DNA from: T1SED10-198M sp003554345 [NCBI: Candidatus Sumerlaeota bacterium]
GTDB taxonomy: Bacteria > Sumerlaeota > T1SED10-198M
DNA length: 6,104 bases
Assembly (NCBI GenBank): GCA_003554345.1
Contig: PWGE01000392.1
Span: 1 to 6,104 of the forward strand
Direction: 5' to 3'
Part shown: positions 1 to 5,869 of the stretch, in pieces
Layout: every line of letters begins with the position of its first letter
How positions within the stretch are numbered: the stretch's first letter is position 1
Program-made: the position numbers and the translations under genes
Notes under the pieces: model-generated
What the model was told of the DNA's origin: nothing
What the model saw: the letters and a program-made list of their open reading frames with translations, nothing else
The model's database searches: none

Positions 1-222
1 AATGTATGGGAATGGTGTCAGGATTGGTATGCTCATGATTATTACAAAAAGAGTCCGGGGATTAATCCGCAAGGACCATCGGAAGGAGCTTTTCGCGTGC
101 TACGTGGAGGTGCCTGGAGTTCCTATGGCCGGGCATGTAAACCGTCCTTTCGTTATGACAGAAAACCGGAATATCGCTCAAACAACATTGGATTTCGCAT
201 TGTTGCGTTGAAGGAAAACTGA
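1..222 (+). CDS. C-terminal fragment of a SUMF1/FGE-sulfatase domain protein (5' end outside window)
   Basis: Frame 1 is open from the first base to a TGA at 220-222 and encodes 73 residues with no start codon in the window. It begins NVWEWCQDWY, continues with RVLRGGAW, and ends NNIGFRIVALKEN. This is the usual order of conserved blocks at the end of the formylglycine-generating-enzyme (FGE-sulfatase, SUMF1, C-type-lectin-like) domain. True FGEs oxidise a sulfatase Cys to formylglycine. Many bacterial relatives have other or unknown roles. Aligned by eye to human SUMF1, the second active-site Cys position is kept (in GRACKP), but the first is Ser (GGAWSS), so canonical sulfatase-activating chemistry is doubtful. 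The family is clear; the exact function is not. The gene converges on the lipoprotein gene with only 15 bases between the two stop codons, and I see no clear terminator hairpin there. Confidence 0.88.
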   Translation, partial: NVWEWCQDWYAHDYYKKSPGINPQGPSEGAFRVLRGGAWSSYGRACKPSFRYDRKPEYRSNNIGFRIVALKEN

Positions 223-237
223 TAACAATTTGCCTTT

Positions 238-612
238 TTAATCTGTAAATTCAACAAAATCCGCCCGAATTGTAATTGTGTTTCTTGAAAATAAAAACAG
301 AAAAAGCGTTGTGTCTTCTTGAACAACGTTTGTAAGCGCTATCGCAGAACCATCGGGTATTCCTGCAGTTTGATAGAGATTGGTCATTGCGTCGGTATAG
401 GTGGGATCTTTCAGGGGAATAAAACCGAGCAATCTATATCCGGAACTACGGCCAATTACATTGGAATGAATAATTCGATAATTATTTTGTGAAAGGTTGA
501 CTTCAGTTGAACTTACATGAGGGAAACGACCAATAGTAGAGCAACCTGTAAACATCGTTATAATAATGAGTGAAAAAACGCAAATATAAAAAAATCGCAA
601 CTTCTTTTTCAT
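238..612 (-). CDS. Small lipoprotein, possibly DUF6567-like
   Basis: The protein is 124 aa if it starts at MKKKLRF. I choose the ATG at 612-610 because GGGAGGAA sits a few bases upstream (about 616-624). A longer frame starting at 654 would add 14 polar residues ahead of an otherwise standard signal peptide. The N-terminus has lysines, a hydrophobic stretch (about residues 6-21), then FTGC, a lipobox. It should therefore be lipidated on Cys and membrane-anchored. The mature part has STEVNLSQNNYRIIHSNV, a Gly-rich turn (SSGYRLLGFIPL), a helix-like segment (TDAMTNLYQ), and the end ITIRADFVEFTD. From memory this resembles the DUF6567 group of short lipoproteins of unknown role, but I cannot confirm the match. 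No enzymatic motif is visible. It is probably monocistronic: the next minus-strand gene upstream ends about 375 bases away. Confidence 0.82.
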   Translation of the reverse strand: MKKKLRFFYICVFSLIIITMFTGCSTIGRFPHVSSTEVNLSQNNYRIIHSNVIGRSSGYRLLGFIPLKDPTYTDAMTNLYQTAGIPDGSAIALTNVVQEDTTLFLFLFSRNTITIRADFVEFTD

Positions 613-615
613 ATT

Positions 616-624
616 CTTCCTCCC
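616..624 (-). promoter_or_regulatory. Ribosome binding site of the lipoprotein gene
   Basis: The minus strand reads GGGAGGAAGAAT immediately before ATG. This places a strong Shine-Dalgarno sequence at normal spacing and decides the start at 612 over the upstream ATG at 654. Confidence 0.75.
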
Positions 625-654
625 GGAATCATACTTTGATGATGATCTGTTCAT

Positions 655-987
655 GTTAGAAATTTAAAAGGTTTCTTCTTTAAAATGATAATGGACTTAT
701 TATATGACATTTTTGCTGAAATAATTATTTTTTTCATGAATTTATAGTTTGAAATGTAGCCATTCTCCAGGCATTGTATATTTTTTTGAGATAGCTGGTA
801 TGATCTGGTTGATTAAATACTCGAGTCATCTATTCCGACTTTTTTGCTGATGGAGTAATCCCTCGTATAAATATTTTTATTTTGCCAGTTCTTTATTTGA
901 AAAAGGCGGCTTGTATCATGATTGACTATTCATGAGAAAGAAGAAGGATTGTATTATTGATAGTTTTTTAATGGAATGGTGGGTATT
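655..987. other. AT-rich intergenic region without a recognisable gene
   Basis: This 333-base stretch lies between the permease stop and the lipoprotein gene. All frames are broken by stops, and I recognise no RNA gene or mobile element. On the minus strand a perfect TATAAT at 704-699 could be the -10 of the lipoprotein promoter, but no good -35 lies 16-18 bases upstream. TCATGA occurs twice, at 917-922 and 931-936. TCATGA is itself a palindrome, so the pair is both a direct and an inverted repeat. No hairpin followed by a T run was found for the end of the ABC operon. Confidence 0.6.
699..704 (-). promoter_or_regulatory. Candidate -10 element (TATAAT) upstream of the lipoprotein gene
   Basis: There is a perfect TATAAT on the minus strand about 87 bases upstream of the lipoprotein ATG. 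The sequence at -35 distance is TAATTA, a poor match to TTGACA, and there is no TGn extension. In such AT-rich DNA a chance match is likely. Confidence 0.25.
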
Positions 988-1731
988 TTAAAGCCCTTTC
1001 AGGTGATTTTTTCGATGAAATGAATTCGCCAGACTCAGAAAAAGAGCGCTGAAAGCTAATAAGGCACAAAAGTTCATTAAGAGAGGGAGGTGGTGCTGAC
1101 CGGTAAGAGAATAGTTAAGCAAATCGACAAAATAGGTGACAGGGGAAATATATGATAGAGCCCTTGCCACCTCTCCCAGTTCATTAAGTGGGATAAAGAT
1201 ACCACTGATAAAGATAAGAGGAAATCGTATAAGGCTTGAAAACATCATTACCTGGGAGGGTGACCTGACGGCTGGTGAAGCAAGTAGAACACCCAGCGTG
1301 GAAAAGCAGAAAGAACCCAAAAAAAGGGCGGGTATAAAAATAAGCAATTGCAGGGGATAGGTAAAGTATATCAATCCAACCAGGGTTACCAGAATATTAA
1401 TACAGATGCCAAACATCATGCCCGCCAGGATATCGCCCATAATAATGGTATTGATAGTGACCGGATAAGAAAGGAGGCGTTCGTAGGTGCCGGCTTGTTT
1501 TTCCCAGGGCGTTATAAGAGGTCCCACTGAAGACGAGGTGAAAAACAATGACATGGCTAAAAGTCCAGGAAAAAAGAAAAATAAATCAAGTTCTCGCCCC
1601 ATAAAAAAGGAAAGAAAGAGAAAAAAAGGGAATAAAAGCCCAAAAATAATGACGGGAGGCTTATTATAATATATGCGAATATTTTTTTCAGTAACCAGAA
1701 AAGTGCTTCTTGCCAGGATAGTATAACTCAT
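988..1731 (-). CDS. ABC-2 type transporter permease
   Basis: This 247-aa integral membrane protein has about six predicted membrane segments (near residues 26-45, 49-69, 98-122, 126-150, 163-181 and 216-237), the usual number for one ABC-2 (DrrB/NodJ-like) permease subunit. EKQAGTYERLLSYPVT, near residues 77-92, matches the conserved cytoplasmic stretch between early segments in this family that is thought to contact the ATPase. FISGIFIPLNEL followed by LSYISPVTYFVDLLNYSL, near 174-209, is the typical C-terminal family block. Its ATG overlaps the ATPase stop in an ATGA, and GGAGGAGGGCAA lies just upstream inside the ATPase gene, so the two are translationally coupled. It likely dimerises and exports a substrate with the ATPase. 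The substrate cannot be read from the sequence; ABC-2 exporters handle drugs, lipids and polysaccharides among others. Confidence 0.93.
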   Translation of the reverse strand: MSYTILARSTFLVTEKNIRIYYNKPPVIIFGLLFPFFLFLSFFMGRELDLFFFFPGLLAMSLFFTSSSVGPLITPWEKQAGTYERLLSYPVTINTIIMGDILAGMMFGICINILVTLVGLIYFTYPLQLLIFIPALFLGSFCFSTLGVLLASPAVRSPSQVMMFSSLIRFPLIFISGIFIPLNELGEVARALSYISPVTYFVDLLNYSLTGQHHLPLLMNFCALLAFSALFLSLANSFHRKNHLKGL

Positions 1732-2651
1732 TTGCCCTCCTCCGTAAGGGTTAAAAAAACTTCTTCCAGACTCGTTCCCAGTACAGCAAGATGAGTAAAG
1801 GCGATATTTTCTTTTTCAGCGAAAGAAGCCAGATGTTTGATAAGTCGATCAGGCGAAGCGGTGGTTATCCTGAACTTATCTCCTCTCTTTTCCACATGCT
1901 TAGTCTCTTCGATTTGAGACAGCGAATCAGGGGGAGGCATCCTATCAAAAGAAACTTCTACAGCACAACTCTCTTTAAAGATTCTTTTCAGATTTTCAGG
2001 AGTATCGATTGCTGCTATCCTGCCGCGGTTGATGATGGCGATTTGCTCACAGAGTTGATTCGCTTCTTCAATATCATGAGTGGTTAGAAAGATAGTTACT
2101 CCTGTCTTTTTCATTTCCAGGATAACTTCTCTTATCAATTTCCGACTGTGGACATCAAGCCCAGCGGTGGGTTCATCAAGAAAAAGTACTTCTGCATTAT
2201 TTATAAGAGCACATGCAATGCTTACTTTTTGTCTCATACCCTTTGAAAACTCACTGACAGGCTGGTCTTTTTGTTCATAAATGCCCAGTCTTTGCAGTAA
2301 TTGTTCTGCTTTGCCTGTTATGGTACTTCGCTTGATGCCATAAAAACGCCCTGCCAGAAGGATATTCTGAAGGGGTGTAAGGTCTTTATAGATATTGCTC
2401 ACCTCGGGAATCACTCCCAGCTTCATTTTGACTTTCAAGGGATCTTTGTCGATATTCCAGCCATTGATATGGACCGTGCCACGATCAGGTTTCAATAAAC
2501 CGGTGAGCATTCTCAAAGTGGTGGTTTTCCCGGCGCCATTGGGACCAAGAAATCCGAAAATTTCTTCCTTCTTTACAGAGAAAGAGACGTTATCAACCGC
2601 TCGAGTTTCCTGAAAAGTTTTCTTAAGATTGTTTACTTTAACAATGGACAT
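1728..2651 (-). CDS. ABC transporter ATP-binding protein (ABC-2/DrrA-like)
   Basis: The protein is 307 aa from the ATG at 2651. It has a full set of nucleotide-binding motifs: Walker A GPNGAGKT (residues 36-43), signature-like FSKGMRQK (S136-K-G-M in place of LSGGQ, common in the DrrA/CcmA type), Walker B VLFLDEPT (155-162) with the catalytic Glu, D-loop AGLD, and the switch His in TTH (H192). At the Q-loop the sequence is VIPEVSNIY, with Glu where Gln is usual. I recall this variant in other export ATPases of this type. Residues after about 225 form the accessory C-terminal domain ending in TSLEEVFLTLTEEG, also family-typical. It powers the adjoining permease. The start is uncertain: a TTG at 2675 is in frame and would add 8 residues, but neither start has an ideal Shine-Dalgarno spacing. 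The ATG gives MSIVKVNNLKKTF, a typical beginning. Confidence 0.93.
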   Translation of the reverse strand: MSIVKVNNLKKTFQETRAVDNVSFSVKKEEIFGFLGPNGAGKTTTLRMLTGLLKPDRGTVHINGWNIDKDPLKVKMKLGVIPEVSNIYKDLTPLQNILLAGRFYGIKRSTITGKAEQLLQRLGIYEQKDQPVSEFSKGMRQKVSIACALINNAEVLFLDEPTAGLDVHSRKLIREVILEMKKTGVTIFLTTHDIEEANQLCEQIAIINRGRIAAIDTPENLKRIFKESCAVEVSFDRMPPPDSLSQIEETKHVEKRGDKFRITTASPDRLIKHLASFAEKENIAFTHLAVLGTSLEEVFLTLTEEGK

Positions 2652-2683
2652 ACTAATTGCATTCTGTTCCTGCAAAGAAAAGT

Positions 2684-2699
2684 TGGAATTTCAATTCCA
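2684..2699. repeat. Palindrome at the end of the repressor gene
   Basis: TGGAATT (2684-2690), TC, then AATTCCA (2693-2699) form 7-bp perfect arms with a 2-base centre. It overlaps the last codons and TGA of the repressor gene. The centre is too tight for a full-length RNA hairpin. It could be a protein-binding site or chance. Confidence 0.4.
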
Positions 2700-3026
2700 T
2701 TTTGATTTTTTGGGTTTTTGAGCGCAGTTTAGAGATTGACATTCTTTTTTGGGAGAAGTTTCCAGTGTTTTTAGAAACTCTTCGATTTCCTTTTTGCAGT
2801 TTTCAATACCTTTACTGTTGGCTGTGTAATGAACCCAGTATCCGATTTTTTGGGACTTGATGAAGCCATGATGCTTGAGCATTTGGAGATGCTGGGTGAC
2901 GGTGGGTTGCGCCAGATCCAGTTTTTCTGCTATTTTTGAGACACATAAGCGCTCTTGAAGCAACATCTTCAAGATATTTAATCGGACTTCGCTGGATAAC
3001 ACTTTGAAAAGTTCATGTTTTTTCAT
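2691..3026 (-). CDS. ArsR-family winged-helix transcriptional repressor
   Basis: The protein is 111 aa, the usual size for the family. KHELFKVLSSEVRLNILKMLL is the typical first helices. VSKIAEKLDLAQPTVTQHLQ, about residues 29-48, is the helix-turn-helix with the recognition helix. GFIKSQKIGYWVHYTA is the beta-wing. Cysteines are at 28, 77, 96 and 101. Cys28 occupies the first position of the classic ELCVCDL metal motif, but the second Cys is Ser30. The tail carries C96-x4-C101. A soft-metal or arsenical ligand is therefore possible, but a redox or other signal cannot be excluded. The gene leads the ABC exporter genes (39 bases to the ATPase ATG), so it most likely represses its own operon. 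The start is the ATG at 3026, preceded by CCGGAAAG 7 bases upstream. Confidence 0.92.
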   Translation of the reverse strand: MKKHELFKVLSSEVRLNILKMLLQERLCVSKIAEKLDLAQPTVTQHLQMLKHHGFIKSQKIGYWVHYTANSKGIENCKKEIEEFLKTLETSPKKECQSLNCAQKPKKSKWN

Positions 3027-3056
3027 TAATAAGCTTTCCGGTGATAAAAATATTTT

Positions 3057-3078
3057 AAATTACCTTATAGGTAAATTT
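3057..3078. promoter_or_regulatory. Candidate ArsR-type operator
   Basis: This is an inverted repeat with perfect core arms TTACC (3060-3064) and GGTAA (3070-3074) around TTATA. It extends outward imperfectly (AAATTACC against GGTAAATTT). It lies directly downstream of the -10 and covers the predicted transcription start of the repressor operon. That is where an autoregulatory ArsR-family dimer would block RNA polymerase. A second ACCTT at 3085-3089 repeats part of one half-site. The site is seen in the sequence; binding by the encoded repressor is inferred. Confidence 0.6.
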
Positions 3079-3079
3079 G

Positions 3080-3107
3080 AATATACCTTTTTAAAATCTC
3101 ATGTCAA
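3080..3107 (-). promoter_or_regulatory. Sigma-70-type promoter of the repressor-ABC operon
   Basis: On the minus strand there is TTGACA (3107-3102, perfect -35), a 16-base spacer, and TATATT (3085-3080, -10). Transcription would begin near 3073, giving a leader of about 45 bases before the repressor ATG at 3026. This is the best promoter match in the window. Confidence 0.7.
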
Positions 3108-3349
3108 GGAAAAACAGAAAATATAACGTGGAGACAAGCAGCAGGAAAGCTGCAGAAAAGTTATGACCCTCTATTCGTAAACCTATAAAACATGACGTTA
3201 TCCTTATCTTCCTTTTTGGATGTATCAAAATGGCAACTCATTATTTCAGGTGAATGTTTCTGTTGATAGAGGTGAAAAAGCCCTTTTTAATGTGATAAAA
3301 CAAAAGTATCTTTTCAGGTTTTTTGAGAAGTCTGATGTAAGATTGTAGG
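3108..3349. other. Divergent intergenic region upstream of the DUF2961 gene
   Basis: This non-coding stretch lies between the repressor promoter and the DUF2961 ribosome binding site. It holds a short perfect stem, GCAGC (3138-3142) and GCTGC (3149-3153), without a T run. It also holds a possible plus-strand promoter, TTGATA at 3263-3268 and TTTAAT at 3286-3291 with 17 bases between, though the -10 lacks the important A at position 2. No riboswitch or small RNA is recognised. Confidence 0.5.
3263..3291 (+). promoter_or_regulatory. Weak candidate promoter of the DUF2961 gene
   Basis: TTGATA (5/6 to consensus), 17 bases, then TTTAAT (5/6, but missing the key second A). It would start transcription near 3298, giving a leader of about 67 bases. 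It is the best plus-strand pair I found here, but not a strong one. Confidence 0.3.
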
Positions 3350-3357
3350 AAGGAGGT
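3350..3357 (+). promoter_or_regulatory. Ribosome binding site fixing the DUF2961 start
   Basis: AAGGAGGT is a near-perfect Shine-Dalgarno sequence 7 bases before the ATG at 3365. An in-frame GTG at 3356 overlaps it and so is not a credible start. Confidence 0.85.
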
Positions 3358-3364
3358 GCTTTTT

Positions 3365-5197
3365 ATGAAAATGATGGAATACGCTCGCCGGTGTTACCTG
3401 CAGGATCTACCTTTTCCCGGAAAGTACAGGACGGGAAAGTTTACTTCTATCGATTCTCAGGAAGGGACGATTTGTAAAATAAGCGGACCAGGCGTCATGA
3501 AGCGTTTATGGACCACCCATCATCCCGGCGATTGTGTGAAGATGTATGTCTATGTAGATGGTGAAAATGAACCCACTCTCCATGGCTATACCCATGAATT
3601 AGCGGCAGCTGCTGAAAAAATATCTTCTCCCGATATCCCTCTCGGCGGGAGTCATTTTAATATGTATAGTACTGTCTTTTATCTTCCTATACGCTTTGAG
3701 AAAAGCCTGCGTATTGATATGGAAATAACTGATGAGATCAGGGATGGAGTCTACTGGCAGGTTGATTATGCGAAAGATACAGATGAACATGTGCCAAAAA
3801 TAGTACAGCAAAAAAAAGAGGGCGAAATACAGCTTTTGTATCCCGGCCTAAATGAGGAGTATGTCAGCAAAATGCCACGTTGGGTAAAAAAAGAGTTTAC
3901 TTTAGAACTGCAGGGTTGCAAACCAAATGAGCCCATCTTGCTGGAAGGTCCAGCTGTAATAAGAAAAATGGAAATAAACAGTGATGACCTGGATAAAATA
4001 GGATTACGAATGGCATTTGATGGAAATTTTAAAGATAACGAAAGACTGGATGGACCCTTTCAGGTTAATGCTCCGCTGCGTTACCTGGTAGGGAAAATCA
4101 ACAGTGCCTGTATTGAAAGACTGGGCCCAAAAGCGATTATTCATTTTCCCATGCCTTTTCAAAAAGAAGTGGCTATTCAATGTATTACCATGCTGAATGT
4201 GGGTGATTTTTATAATAAGTACCGCCTGAACATAAAATTATGGCTCGAACGGGAAGTGCCTGATATAAAGCAGATGTATTATTTTCACGCCCGTTACGCC
4301 AGTGCCTGGACCAACGGTGCCGATGACTTTGAATGCTGTTCTATTCGCGGAAAAGGTCATTTCGTTGGTATACATATTTTTGATTCCGGACATAACCATG
4401 GTGGGGGAGATAATATCTTTTTTGATGCAGATGGAGAAACTGCCGGTCAGCTTCATGGTATATGTGGTGAGGATTATTTTCATCATGCCTATCATTATAC
4501 AGGTGCTTTACTCCCTTATGCAGGGTGTCCTGCCCACGGAGATCGTTATCGTCATCATCTGGAGATGCCCATCCCTTTTGAGAAGTCCTTTGTTTTTAAC
4601 TGGGGTGTTTTTGCGGGACAGAACCCCAAAGCGGTGAGTTTTTGGTATCAGAAGTCATCTGCCAACCTGTCTTCATTCCGGGAATTAACATACCGGGTAA
4701 CCGGTCCTTTTCCCCTGAAAGATATGGATAAGCTGGCACCGGGGGAAATATTGCCTGAGAAGGCATATCTCGCGGAAGGGCGCTGGTATCCAGGAAAGCA
4801 ATGGCTCAAACGCTCTCAACAGGGTTTTGTGGATCTATGTCACAGTACCAGGCAATATGAAAAGACATTTGCAGAAGCAGATGGAATATTGTATGCTCAT
4901 ATCTGCTTTGTCCTGGAAACATGGGTATGGGTGGCAAGAGATGTAGAGACCGAATTTCTCATGGGTTGTGATGATCCCATTCGAGTGTATGTAAACGGGG
5001 AGTGCCTGCTCAGGGATGAAGGGCGAAATGAGCCTGATCCCTTCATGCTTTTTGACAGGAGAAAAGTCCTTACCCGGGGATTGAACTCTATCAGAGTAGT
5101 GGTTGGCAATCTTCCCAATGCCAACTGGTTGTGGTTTGGCTTTTCTCTTGTGTTGCGTAATGATCTTTCTGAGGAAGAGATGTGTTTTCTGACATGA
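3365..5197 (+). CDS. DUF2961 (GH172-type) protein with C-terminal beta-sandwich-like region
   Basis: The protein is 610 aa from the ATG at 3365. The first block (about residues 25-140: ISGPGVMKRLW, VYVDGENEP, N-MYSTVFYLPIRFEKS, YWQVDY) and the second (about 175-430: HFPMPFQKE, GKGHFVGIHIF, HGGGDN, FFDADGE, GEDYF, IPFEKSF, SFWYQ) match the two jelly-roll-like halves of DUF2961. Characterised members form glycoside hydrolase family GH172 (fructofuranosidase or difructose-dianhydride enzymes, and D-arabinan-degrading enzymes). From memory their two catalytic glutamates lie in GEGDE-like and TEDY-like motifs. Here the second is kept (GEDY, E369), but the first reads HGGGDN with Gly. Residues about 465-600, with MGCDDPIRVYVNGE and a WFGFSLVL end, look like a carbohydrate-binding beta-sandwich. 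There is no signal peptide or membrane segment, so it is likely cytoplasmic. It is probably a single-gene transcript. The substrate is unknown, and catalytic activity is uncertain. Confidence 0.85.
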   Translation: MKMMEYARRCYLQDLPFPGKYRTGKFTSIDSQEGTICKISGPGVMKRLWTTHHPGDCVKMYVYVDGENEPTLHGYTHELAAAAEKISSPDIPLGGSHFNMYSTVFYLPIRFEKSLRIDMEITDEIRDGVYWQVDYAKDTDEHVPKIVQQKKEGEIQLLYPGLNEEYVSKMPRWVKKEFTLELQGCKPNEPILLEGPAVIRKMEINSDDLDKIGLRMAFDGNFKDNERLDGPFQVNAPLRYLVGKINSACIERLGPKAIIHFPMPFQKEVAIQCITMLNVGDFYNKYRLNIKLWLEREVPDIKQMYYFHARYASAWTNGADDFECCSIRGKGHFVGIHIFDSGHNHGGGDNIFFDADGETAGQLHGICGEDYFHHAYHYTGALLPYAGCPAHGDRYRHHLEMPIPFEKSFVFNWGVFAGQNPKAVSFWYQKSSANLSSFRELTYRVTGPFPLKDMDKLAPGEILPEKAYLAEGRWYPGKQWLKRSQQGFVDLCHSTRQYEKTFAEADGILYAHICFVLETWVWVARDVETEFLMGCDDPIRVYVNGECLLRDEGRNEPDPFMLFDRRKVLTRGLNSIRVVVGNLPNANWLWFGFSLVLRNDLSEEEMCFLT

Positions 5198-5224
5198 AAA
5201 AGGCCGGGCTTTGGTGCCCGACCT
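5197..5224 (-). terminator. Rho-independent terminator of the prepilin gene
   Basis: Arms AGGCCGGGC (5201-5209) and GCCCGACCT (5216-5224) pair with one C-A mismatch around a 6-base loop. Read on the minus strand, the stem is followed by TTTTT (5201-5197), the proper layout to end the prepilin transcript. On the plus strand only a broken pyrimidine tract follows, so it may serve the DUF2961 gene less well. The T tract touches the DUF2961 stop codon. Confidence 0.8.
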
Positions 5225-5248
5225 CTTCCGCTTTCTGTTCTGAGAAAC

Positions 5249-5836
5249 TTATTGACCGCCTATCCGCCAGATATCTCCGGTACTGATGGTCCCGTTGGTT
5301 GGATCGTATACGGTATTGCTCAGAATAGTCACCTTTTCTGAAGACCAATCAACAATTTCCACGCCTTCAGGAGGTGCATGGGTTACAAATACCCCGTCAG
5401 GTCCAGGAGAAAGAAGTTGCCAGGTGATAGGCCCACCAAACACTTCATGATAGCGAGGGGGGTCAATATACATCATGGGCCAGTAGTCAAAGTGCCCCTG
5501 ATGTAGATCATAATCTGACCAACCTGGCCGGGAATCCTGAAAGGGATCCATGGGAATAGATGTGACGTAGGCAATTGGAGTGGTCAGGGGATTTAACCGT
5601 TCATCATAAGGAATCATATCGCCATCTTCATGATGCCCGGGAGGGTAAGTATTATGGTCAACATAATATGTTTCCAGGGCTGTTGAAAGAGCCCTCATAT
5701 CTGCCTCAGCTCTGCTTACTTTGGCACGGGTTTGTGCCTGAAGAAAATTGGGGATTGCGATTGCTGCTAAAATAGCAATAATTGCTACAACAATCAGAAG
5801 TTCGATAAGTGTGAATCCGGTTGAGAATTTCTTCAT
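5249..5836 (-). CDS. Prepilin-type (type IV pilin/type II pseudopilin-like) protein
   Basis: The protein is 195 aa from the ATG at 5836, which has AAGGAGGA four bases upstream. A longer frame reaching 5935 runs through the intergenic region and is rejected. MKKFSTG is a short basic leader. Prepilin peptidase would cut after G7, leaving FTLIELLIVVAIIAILAAIAIPNF as a hydrophobic helix with the conserved Glu at +5. QAQTRAKVSRAEADMRALSTALETYYVDHNTYPP continues the typical helix and turn, followed by LTTPIAYVTSIPMDPF, a GspG-like block. The end, NTVYDPTNGTISTGDIWRIGG, is shared with the next gene upstream. It should insert in the inner membrane and assemble into a pilus, pseudopilus or related filament. 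No assembly genes are nearby, so which system it serves is unknown. It has no Cys, hence no disulfide loop. Confidence 0.92.
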   Translation of the reverse strand: MKKFSTGFTLIELLIVVAIIAILAAIAIPNFLQAQTRAKVSRAEADMRALSTALETYYVDHNTYPPGHHEDGDMIPYDERLNPLTTPIAYVTSIPMDPFQDSRPGWSDYDLHQGHFDYWPMMYIDPPRYHEVFGGPITWQLLSPGPDGVFVTHAPPEGVEIVDWSSEKVTILSNTVYDPTNGTISTGDIWRIGGQ

Positions 5837-5869
5837 TTTGTCCTCCTTATATATGGTTTTTAATATGTG

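Noticed and set aside
2-211. Open frame 2 starting at an ATG at base 3
   Set aside because: Frame 1 of the same stretch encodes a clear SUMF1-type C-terminus; frame 2 is its shadow and has no recognisable protein features.
917-936. TCATGA pair as an operator or attachment site
   Set aside because: The repeated unit is only six bases and is self-complementary; in this AT-rich region chance is a sufficient explanation.
1136-1669. Three plus-strand open frames opposite the permease
   Set aside because: They lie antisense to a well-supported membrane protein, have no ribosome binding sites of note, and encode low-complexity Lys-rich sequence as expected from an antisense shadow.
1791-2613. Several plus-strand open frames opposite the ATPase
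   Set aside because: All are antisense to conserved ABC motifs and show no family features of their own.
3138-3153. GCAGC/GCTGC hairpin in the divergent region as a terminator
   Set aside because: It has only a 5-bp stem and no T run on either strand, and no gene ends nearby.
3161-3189. TTATGA-17-TATAAA as a promoter of the DUF2961 gene
   Set aside because: The -35 matches only 3 of 6 consensus bases and the site is about 175 bases from the start codon.
3356-3364. GTG start extending the DUF2961 protein by three residues
   Set aside because: The GTG overlaps the Shine-Dalgarno sequence itself; the ATG at 3365 has ideal spacing.
4302-4637. 111-residue plus-strand open frame inside the DUF2961 gene
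   Set aside because: It overlaps the most conserved DUF2961 motifs in another frame; no independent evidence supports it.
5091-5348. Minus-strand open frame across the DUF2961-prepilin junction
   Set aside because: It runs through the terminator hairpin and overlaps both supported genes out of frame.
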